Origin: an uncultured Verrucomicrobiota bacterium
GTDB taxonomy: Bacteria > Verrucomicrobiota > Verrucomicrobiae > Verrucomicrobiales > DEV007
NCBI GenBank assembly: GCA_902591645.1
Contig: CACJBM010000003.1
Span: forward strand, 1 to 64,000
Direction: 5' to 3'
DNA: 64,000 nucleotides
Made by a program: the position numbers and the translations under genes. A model generated the notes under the pieces. It had not been told where the DNA came from, searched no databases, and worked only from the letters and a program-made list of their open reading frames with translations. Numbering within the stretch: the stretch's first letter is position 1; each line of letters begins with the position of its first letter. This document shows, piece after piece, positions 1-7,893 of this stretch.

Positions 1-173
1 AATCATGCATATTTATCGATAATCCATCCATCAATACTGAGCCAATGCATTGTCTCTTTTCATCTGTATTAGTAATCTAATATGAGTTCATCTTCTGATA
101 ATCTGTGTAAAGCCCTGAAATTACCTCTTGGCTCTTATTCGATATTTGGATAAACACAAATCACTAATCCATC

Positions 174-1325
174 ATGCGTACTCTATTTGTTGTTACATTT
201 TCTCTTCTGATCTTTTCAGTCCCTTTGACTGCATCTAATCAAATCAAATCTTTAAATGCTGAACAGCAAAAAACTTACAACTTAGATCCCAAGTTCTTTA
301 AAAAATCGTTACTCGTTCAAAACATATTAATAGCAACGTCTGTTAAGGTTTCCGATACAGCCATTTTAGAAACTGGATATCTATTCAACCATATGATGGT
401 CAGCATCAATGATGCAGTTGCTGAAAGGATCCGTAAAAGAAATGTATTATGCATCCTAGTCGGTAAAGATGAGCTCACTTCAGAAATTCCTCAATTTGTT
501 ACTAACAAGACGGGCAAGGAACTCGATTTTTATAATTGGCGTCAAAGGGGCTTTCTCCGACACATAGACAGTAGGCCCGTTGTCCTCTTTGCTGAAGAGG
601 ATGTGTTGGAATATGAGGGTGGTATGCAGAATGAAAGTATCCTCATTCATGAATTTGGTCACGTCATTCAGGGCGCTGGATTTGATGCTGATCTCCATAA
701 AAAAGTTCATGAGGCCTTTGCAAGGGCAAAGGCCCGCAGTATCTGGAACGATGGCAAAGCCGCGCAAAGATTCAGACGCGTCAAAGGTAATGACCCCGTC
801 AGTTTGCTTGATTCTTTGATTAAGTCGTTTCCAGATCAATCGCGCGATTTGCTGGTGAAGTGTCTCGATGCAGGAGACATTTTAGTTAACGGCAAGCCCA
901 CTAATGCCAAAATTAAAGTGACCTCCAAGGATGATGTTCTCATTATTTTTGGCGGGTCCAAACAATGTTACGCTTCGAGGAACCATGCTGAGTACTGGGC
1001 CGAGGGTGTTCAGTGCTGGTATGATACCAATCGGACCATGGACCATGATCATAATCACATACACACTAGGGAAGGGATCAAAGGATATGATCCTGGTTTG
1101 GCCAAAGTGTGTGAAGAGGTCCTTGGTAATGATCCTTGGCGGTTCATTTCACCGAGAAAAAGAGCAGGGAAGGGGCACCTAAAAGGCTTTGATCCTGCCA
1201 ACGCGCCTAAAGTAACTGATTTGCCCCATATCCGGGAAGCGGCCCTAGATTACTACGATAAGTATTGGTCAAGTTACTGGGACCGTCTGCATCAGAAGCA
1301 CTTTCCTGCCAAATCTCCCAAATAA
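174..1325 (+). CDS. Secreted HExxH zinc-metallopeptidase-like protein
   Basis: 383 residues with an N-terminal signal peptide (hydrophobic residues about 4-20, then SNQ). A zincin-type motif HEFGH lies at residues 159-163 in the context ILIHEFGHVIQ, and a second helix NHAEYWAEG (residues 270-278) offers E273 or E277 as a third zinc ligand, which is the usual gluzincin arrangement. The segment between them (about 190-265) is an insert with a short beta-rich stretch. Likely exported and zinc dependent. The substrate cannot be read from the sequence and I do not recognise the exact family. The ATG at 174 is chosen because it begins the signal peptide. It is a single gene convergent with the flotillin-like pair to its right; nothing recognisable lies in bases 1-173. 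Confidence 0.7.
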   Translation: MRTLFVVTFSLLIFSVPLTASNQIKSLNAEQQKTYNLDPKFFKKSLLVQNILIATSVKVSDTAILETGYLFNHMMVSINDAVAERIRKRNVLCILVGKDELTSEIPQFVTNKTGKELDFYNWRQRGFLRHIDSRPVVLFAEEDVLEYEGGMQNESILIHEFGHVIQGAGFDADLHKKVHEAFARAKARSIWNDGKAAQRFRRVKGNDPVSLLDSLIKSFPDQSRDLLVKCLDAGDILVNGKPTNAKIKVTSKDDVLIIFGGSKQCYASRNHAEYWAEGVQCWYDTNRTMDHDHNHIHTREGIKGYDPGLAKVCEEVLGNDPWRFISPRKRAGKGHLKGFDPANAPKVTDLPHIREAALDYYDKYWSSYWDRLHQKHFPAKSPK

Positions 1326-1329
1326 TAAT

Positions 1330-2166
1330 TTATGATTTTAATTCAATTTTAATTGATCCCCCTTGATCACTTTTATTGAATTCTGAAACAATTTCACCAT
1401 TATCAAGTGACATAATAACGCGAGCACCAGTGACCGGCCTTCCGTTCATATCCCAAATATTCAGTGTTGAGCTAATGTAGTGGCTCTTATTGCAGCCCTT
1501 CTTTTTGGCGCTTTCCAATGTCTTAAGAATCCTTTCTTTTCGACGATTAGAATCCCAGATCATTGCCGGTTTGTTATTCAATTTAGATTGTGAAATGGCT
1601 GCAATCTGGCCCTCTTCATCCGTGATATCCCTTATACTCACATTCATCAGCTTCAACCCTACCTTCTTCAGTTCGCCTTCGACGCCCTGAGTAATTCTTT
1701 CAATGAACTGGTCACGGTCAGAAATAAGAGACTCAATGTCCATCGTTGCAATGATCACACGCATCTGGCCAAAAATAACGTCACTAGCGAGTGTTTCAAT
1801 CGCACTCCATGGCTGACCCAATAAGCGCTCAGCCGCGTTTGGCATAACATCAGGGTCCGTTGAAATGCCCACCGTGAAAGATGAGGGTACATCAACCTTG
1901 ATATTCTCCTTGGAAAGCGCATCATCAAGAGGAATCTCAATCTGCATTGGAGTCAGATCCAAGTAGTCAAAGGCCTGAATGACAGGCCAGATAAAGGCCG
2001 CGCCACCATGAAGGCACATAGAAGATCGGCCACCACCACCAGTTTTTCCGTAAATGACCATGATCCTGTCCGAAGGACATTTTTGGTACCGGGAAAAGAA
2101 GTAGATCACCGTTCCAAACATGATGATCAATATTGAAACTGTTAAAATTAATCCAAAACTGTCCAT
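1330..2166 (-). CDS. Short flotillin-like SPFH membrane protein with C-terminal beta-sandwich, copy 2
   Basis: 278 residues. One membrane helix (about 6-26) is followed by the flotillin-type segment CPSDRIMVIYGKTGG and an SPFH/Band 7 domain (about 30-195; FTVGISTDP, AAERLLGQP, IRDITDEEG). Canonical flotillins continue into a long Glu/Ala coiled coil; here that is absent and the protein ends in about 55 residues (LNIWDMNGRPVTGARVIMSL onward) resembling a carboxypeptidase-regulatory or CNA-B-like beta-sandwich. Flotillin-like proteins organise membrane microdomains, so a membrane-scaffold role is inferred. It is the downstream member of a tandem pair with the gene at 2188..3009, 21 bp apart and clearly paralogous, so the two are probably co-transcribed. 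Confidence 0.75.
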   Translation of the reverse strand: MDSFGLILTVSILIIMFGTVIYFFSRYQKCPSDRIMVIYGKTGGGGRSSMCLHGGAAFIWPVIQAFDYLDLTPMQIEIPLDDALSKENIKVDVPSSFTVGISTDPDVMPNAAERLLGQPWSAIETLASDVIFGQMRVIIATMDIESLISDRDQFIERITQGVEGELKKVGLKLMNVSIRDITDEEGQIAAISQSKLNNKPAMIWDSNRRKERILKTLESAKKKGCNKSHYISSTLNIWDMNGRPVTGARVIMSLDNGEIVSEFNKSDQGGSIKIELKS

Positions 2167-2187
2167 ATATTCCCTAGTTTTTATATT

Positions 2188-3009
2188 TCATCCAAATTTA
2201 ACAACGCCCTCATTATCAGTCGTTCCCGTAAATTCCCTGCCATAAAGAACCTTAAGTTCCACGCTTGCCCTCTCGATTGGCTTATCCTTCAAATCCAAAA
2301 ATTGGAGTTCAGAGCCTTCAACGTGCCATTGCTCGCAGGGAGTCAAAGAGGATGATATATTCTTTTGCTCAGGCTCGATAGGAATAGATACATTTTCAGT
2401 AATTTCAGGTTTCCCGGCAGATGCCCATTCCCCAAGAGCTGTAAGGTATCCAGAATCATCCGTGATGTCCTTGATGTTGACGTTAATTAGCTTAAGGCCA
2501 AACTTTGTAAGTCCTCTCTCAACGTATTGGGCAACTTTGCCAATTAAAAGATCGCGGTCAGAATTGAGGGCCTCTGTGTCCAACTCTCCTATAACCAAGC
2601 GCATTTGACTAAATATAATTTCACTGGCGAGTGCTTCAATCGCAGACAATGGCTGACCTAATAAACGCTCCGCCGCGCGTGACATACCCCCAGGGTCCGT
2701 TGAAATGCCAACCGTAAAAGATGAAGGTGTACTAACCCGATTTCCTTCTTTGTCTAGAACTCCCTGCAGAGGGCAATCAATCTGGATTGGAGTCAGATCC
2801 ATGTACTCAAAGGCTTGAATGACCGGCCAGACAAAGGCCGCGCCACCATGAAGGCATATAGAAGATCGGCCCCTAGCAGTTTTTCCGTAAATGATCAGGA
2901 TCCTGTCCGAAGGACATTTCTTGTACCGTGAAAAAAAGAAAATCACTCCTACTAAGGCAATAACTACTAAAGTTATAATTAGTGTTAATCCTGGTCCAGC
3001 TTCTGGCAT
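2188..3009 (-). CDS. Short flotillin-like SPFH membrane protein with C-terminal beta-sandwich, copy 1
   Basis: 273 residues, upstream paralogue of the gene at 1330..2166. N-terminal membrane helix (about 8-27), CPSDRILIIYGKTARG, then an SPFH domain with FTVGISTDPGG, AAERLLGQPLSAIEALAS and NVNIKDITDDSGYL. The two copies share long identical stretches in protein and DNA up to about residue 195 and then diverge, but both end in a similar short domain (here LQFLDLKDKPIERASVELKV followed by TDNEGVVKFG). No coiled-coil flotillin tail is present. Inferred to sit in the inner membrane; hetero-oligomerisation of the two copies is plausible, since SPFH proteins commonly oligomerise, but it is not shown by the sequence. 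Confidence 0.75.
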   Translation of the reverse strand: MPEAGPGLTLIITLVVIALVGVIFFFSRYKKCPSDRILIIYGKTARGRSSICLHGGAAFVWPVIQAFEYMDLTPIQIDCPLQGVLDKEGNRVSTPSSFTVGISTDPGGMSRAAERLLGQPLSAIEALASEIIFSQMRLVIGELDTEALNSDRDLLIGKVAQYVERGLTKFGLKLINVNIKDITDDSGYLTALGEWASAGKPEITENVSIPIEPEQKNISSSLTPCEQWHVEGSELQFLDLKDKPIERASVELKVLYGREFTGTTDNEGVVKFG

Positions 3010-3077
3010 AATTTTATTATCCTAACATGCTTTGAAATACTTAATCTATTACAAAGATTCCTGAAATTTATAATGAC

Positions 3078-4403
3078 TCAGGGAAGACTCGCATTGTCCT
3101 TCGATGCTTGTAATTCTAGGGTTTTTAAGAGTTCTTTGACCTTATCAGGCTGTTTTTTAGAAAGGTCCTCCTTCTCTGTGGGGTCCAGATTAAGATTATA
3201 TAACTGTACCTTGTCCTTGCCCTTGATCAGCTTCCAGGGCCACCTGTGAAGAGCCGAGCTGGTCCCGTTCACACCCTTACAATAAAGGATCCTTTCCGGA
3301 TCTTTTTTACCTTTTCCATTTAAGAGGGGCCAAATATCAATTCCGTCCCATTTCGGATCCTTATCAAATTTGCAACCTGCCACAGCGCAAATGGTAGGCA
3401 TCCAATCCACGACATGAGTAGGAGTACTGAGTTTGGCTGGTTTTAATTTCCGCGGCCAGTAAGCAATGGCGGGGACCCTGATCCCTCCCTCATAGACCTG
3501 AGTTTTCCAGCCCCTGAGTGGCGTATTGAGCCCCTTGATTTTACCCTTGGCCTTGGTATCTGGATAGCGTGAACTGTCATCCCCGTTCGTGCCTCCATTA
3601 TCTGAGAAGAAGATAACAAGAGTATTTTCAGCCTTTCCCTCCTCATCCAGAGCCCTAAGAATCTGGCCGATCCCATCGTCCATGTGCTCTGCACATGCCA
3701 CATATTGTCGGCGTTCAGGATCGATATTATCGACCCTTCCTAGCCATTTGGGTGGCTCATCGAATGGGGTATGGACAGCAGTGAATGGCACATATAGGAA
3801 AAAAGGCTCTTTCTTTTTCTCTTTGATAAAACGGACCGCTTCGCTGGTCAGGAGATCCGTCACGTGCCCCTCTTCCTCAATGAGTTCATCATTCCTGTGC
3901 CAAGTCTTGGTGTATAGACCATGCTTATAGAGGTGATTCCATGGATTAATTCCACCCGCCAATGATCCGTAAGACTGACCAAAACCAAACTTGCGCGGAC
4001 CCCATTCAGGCTTCGAACCCAAGTGCCACTTTCCACTAATCGCGGTTCGATAGCCGGCACCCTTGAGTGCCCTTGCCAACGTCATAGTGTCCCATGGGAG
4101 GACCCTCTCGTTACTGGGCTTGGTATTACCAAATCGAGACCAGTACCGTCCGGTCAAAAGCGCTGCCCTGGTCGGAGTGCACATTGGAGCCACATAGTGA
4201 AAATCCAGCTCCACGCCCCGGCTCTGGAGCCGGTCAATGTTTGGGGTCCTTATCGATGAACCGTGATAACCGACATCGGCCCAGCCCAGATCATCAGCGA
4301 CAAGAATCACAATATTGGGCCTATTTTTCTCTGCCTCTGCAGACTGTCCATAATCAGGGAAAATGACTAAATAAAGTATGATTAATGCCCTTAATGTGTT
4401 CAT
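3078..4403 (-). CDS. Secreted arylsulfatase (type I, formylglycine dependent)
   Basis: 441 residues with a signal peptide (residues 1-22). The N-terminal metal site IVILVADDLGWADVGYHG is followed by the sulfatase signature CTPTRAALLTGR, in which C75 would be converted to formylglycine. GKWHLG and FFSDNGG supply further active-site and metal residues. The length is typical of arylsulfatase A/B-like enzymes of Planctomycetes and Verrucomicrobiota. It hydrolyses sulfate esters, probably on sulfated polysaccharides, in the periplasm or outside the cell; the precise substrate is unknown. It needs a formylglycine-generating enzyme or anSME, neither of which is in this window. It lies 31 bp downstream of the PQQ-propeller gene on the same strand. 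Confidence 0.93.
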   Translation of the reverse strand: MNTLRALIILYLVIFPDYGQSAEAEKNRPNIVILVADDLGWADVGYHGSSIRTPNIDRLQSRGVELDFHYVAPMCTPTRAALLTGRYWSRFGNTKPSNERVLPWDTMTLARALKGAGYRTAISGKWHLGSKPEWGPRKFGFGQSYGSLAGGINPWNHLYKHGLYTKTWHRNDELIEEEGHVTDLLTSEAVRFIKEKKKEPFFLYVPFTAVHTPFDEPPKWLGRVDNIDPERRQYVACAEHMDDGIGQILRALDEEGKAENTLVIFFSDNGGTNGDDSSRYPDTKAKGKIKGLNTPLRGWKTQVYEGGIRVPAIAYWPRKLKPAKLSTPTHVVDWMPTICAVAGCKFDKDPKWDGIDIWPLLNGKGKKDPERILYCKGVNGTSSALHRWPWKLIKGKDKVQLYNLNLDPTEKEDLSKKQPDKVKELLKTLELQASKDNASLP

Positions 4404-4434
4404 ACCCCGGCTAATTTAGTGGCCTTTGGACCTA

Positions 4435-5790
4435 TTATTTCTCTCCAGAAATACAGTAAATTGATCCCTGCGTTCGAATTAAAAGTTTCCCATCACTCAT
4501 TGACGGACAAGCCATGCACAGCTCATCAAGATCATTCACGTGCAGAATCTCAAATTCCTTTCCAGCCTTCAAGACATAGGTCTTTCCATTTTCAGCAAGG
4601 CAAAAAACTTTATCCTTATAGGCCCACGGAGATGAGGTGAATGAAGCTCCTCTTGGAAAGCGTACCCGGTCATAAAATTTGGCTCCGGTCTTGGCATCAT
4701 AGGTAGATATCATGCCCTGATCGAGTAGCAGATAATAGATGTCATTGTATACGACGGGAGTCGTATTATAAGGCCCGCCCTTTGGCTGGTACCACTGGAT
4801 GAAATCGTTGGAGTTCTGATCCTCTTTGAGGGAAATGTCTCCAGAAGCACCTGGCCTGATCGCGTAAACGGGGCGGTGAGGGTCGGCAAAGTAACCTGAT
4901 GTCACATATAGGAGACCATCGATCACAAAGGGTGAAGGAATGACCAGATTGGACATTCTTCCTGAGAGCTCCCAAAGTAATTTTCCGTCCAGACCATAGG
5001 AAAGGATTTTTTTCTTGCCCGGAACGACGATCTCGGTCCGGTCCTTGGTCTGCCAAACTAAAGGGGTTGCCCAGGTACTTTTCTCTTTCCTCATCACTCG
5101 CCAATTTTCCGTACCCTTTTCAGCATCCAATGATGCAATGTAGGATTGCTCATGATTGTCATAGACATAAAATACTTGGTCCTTATGGAGGACCGGTGAA
5201 GCAGCCGCACCATAATCAAACATGGTTTTTTTAGGGGTTATTTTATGTTTCCACAAAATTTTGCCATTGAGGTCATAGCACCAAAGACCAAGGTCCCCAA
5301 AAAGGACATAGAGTCTTTTCCCATCCGTGACGGGAGTCTCGGCAGCGTAAGTACTCTTTGGGTGCCGACCCACTGGGGGTTCGCCGGTATGTGCTTCATT
5401 TTCCCATAGTACCTTGCCTGTCTTAAGATCCATACAATAGACCATCCAGTGATGCTTTCCGGATGGTATGCCCCGACGCCCTCGTCCCAAGTAAAGCCCG
5501 GCCCTGGGCTTTACATTGTCCTCGGCCTTATCATTAACGACACTGGTAACAAATACCTTGTCTCCCCAGATCACGGGTGATGACCAGCCCATTCCTCGCA
5601 CATCTGTTTTCCATAAAACGTTCTCTGTCTTCGACCATTTGAGGGGTAAGTCTTTTTGGTTCTGATTAATGGGTAATCCATTGGCTTGAGGGCCTCGTAG
5701 TCTGGGCCAATGCTCAGCGTTTTCTGCTAATCCCGAAATTGAGAGAAAAACCAAATTAATAATGAAAAATGTAATTATCCGCATCATCAT
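4435..5790 (-). CDS. Secreted PQQ-like beta-propeller protein
   Basis: 451 residues with a signal peptide (about residues 1-22, ending near GLAEN). The body is made of repeated propeller blades with the W-x(n)-G-K-x-L/V-W type signature (for example TGKVLWENEAH, NGKILWKHKI, DGKLLWELSG). Such WD40/PQQ-repeat proteins are very common in Planctomycetes and Verrucomicrobiota as secreted proteins; they resemble BamB in fold but the WPRLRGPQANG start marks the separate PVC-type family. No quinoprotein catalytic residues are evident, so I do not call it a dehydrogenase. Three consecutive ATGs make the exact start uncertain (5790, 5787 or 5784). It may be co-transcribed with the sulfatase that follows. 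Confidence 0.85.
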   Translation of the reverse strand: MMMRIITFFIINLVFLSISGLAENAEHWPRLRGPQANGLPINQNQKDLPLKWSKTENVLWKTDVRGMGWSSPVIWGDKVFVTSVVNDKAEDNVKPRAGLYLGRGRRGIPSGKHHWMVYCMDLKTGKVLWENEAHTGEPPVGRHPKSTYAAETPVTDGKRLYVLFGDLGLWCYDLNGKILWKHKITPKKTMFDYGAAASPVLHKDQVFYVYDNHEQSYIASLDAEKGTENWRVMRKEKSTWATPLVWQTKDRTEIVVPGKKKILSYGLDGKLLWELSGRMSNLVIPSPFVIDGLLYVTSGYFADPHRPVYAIRPGASGDISLKEDQNSNDFIQWYQPKGGPYNTTPVVYNDIYYLLLDQGMISTYDAKTGAKFYDRVRFPRGASFTSSPWAYKDKVFCLAENGKTYVLKAGKEFEILHVNDLDELCMACPSMSDGKLLIRTQGSIYCISGEK

Positions 5791-5899
5791 ACCCTAAGAT
5801 AAGGCTCTTTAAATCAATGATGCGAGAGTAATCCACATAACTTTTGGTAAAGACTGCATTGAACTCTACGTACTAGTTTAGATTCGCTCATAAACAAAT

Positions 5900-7252
5900 A
5901 TGGCAAATACCATTCAAAATGAAACAGTTTCAGGTCAGGCTCCGGGCTGGCCTGCCGCTGCAGCCATTGTGATTGGTAACATGGTTGGGATTGGGGTTTT
6001 CACTAGCCTGGGTTATCAACTCAACGATGTCTCAAGCAATTTTTCTATTCTGCTTCTTTGGGTCATCGGTGGAATCTATGCAATTTGCGGAGCCCTATGC
6101 TATGGGGAACTGGTCGCGAGTAAACCGCGATGTGGGGGAGAATATCATCTCCTTTCATCGGTTTATCATCCAGGTGCTGGCTTTCTCGCAGGTTGGATTT
6201 CAGTGACTGTTGGGTTCGCGGCGCCCATCGCTGCCGCGTGTGGAATTTTTGGAACTTACTTTGTGGAGTCGACAGGAATCGGTGATGAATCAGGAAAAAT
6301 TCCTGCCGCCATAATGCTTATCACAGTGACCTCAGTGCATCTGCTCAAACTAAAAGTGGGAGGCACATTCCAGATCATTATGACAGGCCTCAAATTTGGC
6401 TTAGTTCTTTTGCTTGCAGTGTGTGGAATTACCATGGGCGATGCAGGCTCCTGGGACTTTTCTCCTGGCCCCTTTGACGTAGAAAAAAATATCATTCTGA
6501 GCTCTGGTTTCGCAGTCGCCCTGTTCTACGTAAATTATGCATTTGCTGGTTGGAACGCGGCAACTTATGTGGCGGGTGAGATTAAAAACCCCTCCAAGAA
6601 TATACCCAGAGCATTGCTTATCGGTACCATTTCCGTTCTGCTTCTTTACTTACTTATCAATATTGCATTTATCGTCAGTACGCCGAAAAGTGAAATGGCG
6701 GGTAAGGAAGAGGTCGGACTCATTGCAGCTAGATACATTTTCGGTCAGTCAGGCGGAAATCTAATCGGCGGGCTCATCGCGTTCGGATTAATTTCTGCTG
6801 TCAGCGCAATGACTTGGGCTGGGCCTCGTGTAACGCAAATGATTGGTCAGGACTATCGCAAATTGCGTTCCTTTGCCAAAACCAATAAGAGCAAAATTCC
6901 TGTAAATTCAGTACTATTTCAGTCCTTCATTGCGTTCGTTATGCTCTTAATCGTTGATCCTGATCAAATCATCGTCTACTTGGAATTTGTATTGAACCTG
7001 TCCCTTTCTGCTGCAGTTGCCGGCGTCATATGGTTAAGACTTAAGCAACCTGACATGGATCGGCCCTATCGCTGTCTCGGCTATCCGCTGACTCCAATTT
7101 TATTTTTATGCATGGCCCTTTATGTGGAGTGGCGCTTAATAGAAACCCGACCCATAGAATCGTTGTGGGGTCTAGGAACAGTCTTCATTGGCATTATTTT
7201 TTATTTTCTTGTCCGCGATTCATATGAACCGCCAGATAATGAAAAAGGTTAG
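5900..7252 (+). CDS. APC-superfamily amino acid permease
   Basis: 450 residues with about 12 hydrophobic segments and an N-terminal cytoplasmic stretch. Helix 1 carries the APC unwound-helix motif around GNMVGIGVFTSLG, the glycine-rich substrate-binding element, and helix 6 carries FAGWNAATYVAGEIKNPSKN, typical of amino-acid antiporters and permeases. An inner-membrane transporter of amino acids or related amines; specificity cannot be assigned from sequence alone. It stands alone on the plus strand between the leftward PQQ gene and the thioredoxin-fold gene, with 40 bp to the latter, so a shared transcript is possible. Confidence 0.88.
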   Translation: MANTIQNETVSGQAPGWPAAAAIVIGNMVGIGVFTSLGYQLNDVSSNFSILLLWVIGGIYAICGALCYGELVASKPRCGGEYHLLSSVYHPGAGFLAGWISVTVGFAAPIAAACGIFGTYFVESTGIGDESGKIPAAIMLITVTSVHLLKLKVGGTFQIIMTGLKFGLVLLLAVCGITMGDAGSWDFSPGPFDVEKNIILSSGFAVALFYVNYAFAGWNAATYVAGEIKNPSKNIPRALLIGTISVLLLYLLINIAFIVSTPKSEMAGKEEVGLIAARYIFGQSGGNLIGGLIAFGLISAVSAMTWAGPRVTQMIGQDYRKLRSFAKTNKSKIPVNSVLFQSFIAFVMLLIVDPDQIIVYLEFVLNLSLSAAVAGVIWLRLKQPDMDRPYRCLGYPLTPILFLCMALYVEWRLIETRPIESLWGLGTVFIGIIFYFLVRDSYEPPDNEKG

Positions 7253-7292
7253 ACCTCTAAAATGAATTTAAATATAATCACAATTTCCACAT

Positions 7293-7871
7293 ATGAATAA
7301 AGCGGTAACAAACACCATTATCATTCTGCTCGGAATGATCGGAAATTCTATCGCGCAGACTGAAAAGAAGAATCCAAGGATACCTGGGGCCGTGATCATC
7401 GCTAAAGAACTTGCGGGTAAGCTTGTTTCTGTGGACCAAGGTTCTTTCAAACGCCATTCACTCGACCCTGAGAAAGCTATCGATCATTTCCTTTTTTACT
7501 ATTCTGCGAATTGGAGTCCGAACTGCCTTAAATTCACTCCTGAGTTAATTAAGTTTTACGCAAAAGCAAAAAAGGATAACACAAATTTCGAAGTTATTTT
7601 TGTGAGCCGCGACGATACAGAAAAGGAAATGCTCGATTACATGATGGAACAAAAAATGCCTTGGCCTGCTATCCGCTTCAAAGAATTAACAACTTTAAAG
7701 TTTCTCAAAGCAGTCTCTGGGAGGGGCGTGCCTAGCTTAGCTGTACTTGATAGCCGGGGCTTAATTTTGGCGCAAAGCTACAAGGGAGGCACAAAATATC
7801 TTGGTCCTGATCCGCCTCTCCAAGAATTTCAAAAACTAATAGGCTCTAAAGAAAACGAGCCCAAGAATTAA
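7293..7871 (+). CDS. Secreted thioredoxin-fold protein lacking the CxxC motif
   Basis: 192 residues with a signal peptide (about 1-22). The C-terminal 125 residues form a TlpA/nucleoredoxin-like thioredoxin fold: a beta strand HFLFYYSANW, an active-site turn, a strand FEVIFVSRDDTEKEM typical of nucleoredoxins and tryparedoxins, and the cis-proline segment GVPSLAVLDSRG. The usual WCPPC is WSPNC here (W74-S75-P76-N77-C78), so the attacking cysteine is serine and only the resolving-position cysteine remains. It therefore cannot be a standard dithiol oxidoreductase; a chaperone, thiol-trapping or glutathionylation-type role is possible but is inference. It precedes recJ by 22 bp. Confidence 0.75.
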   Translation: MNKAVTNTIIILLGMIGNSIAQTEKKNPRIPGAVIIAKELAGKLVSVDQGSFKRHSLDPEKAIDHFLFYYSANWSPNCLKFTPELIKFYAKAKKDNTNFEVIFVSRDDTEKEMLDYMMEQKMPWPAIRFKELTTLKFLKAVSGRGVPSLAVLDSRGLILAQSYKGGTKYLGPDPPLQEFQKLIGSKENEPKN

Positions 7872-7893
7872 TTTACCAAAGCTAAAGCGCTAA

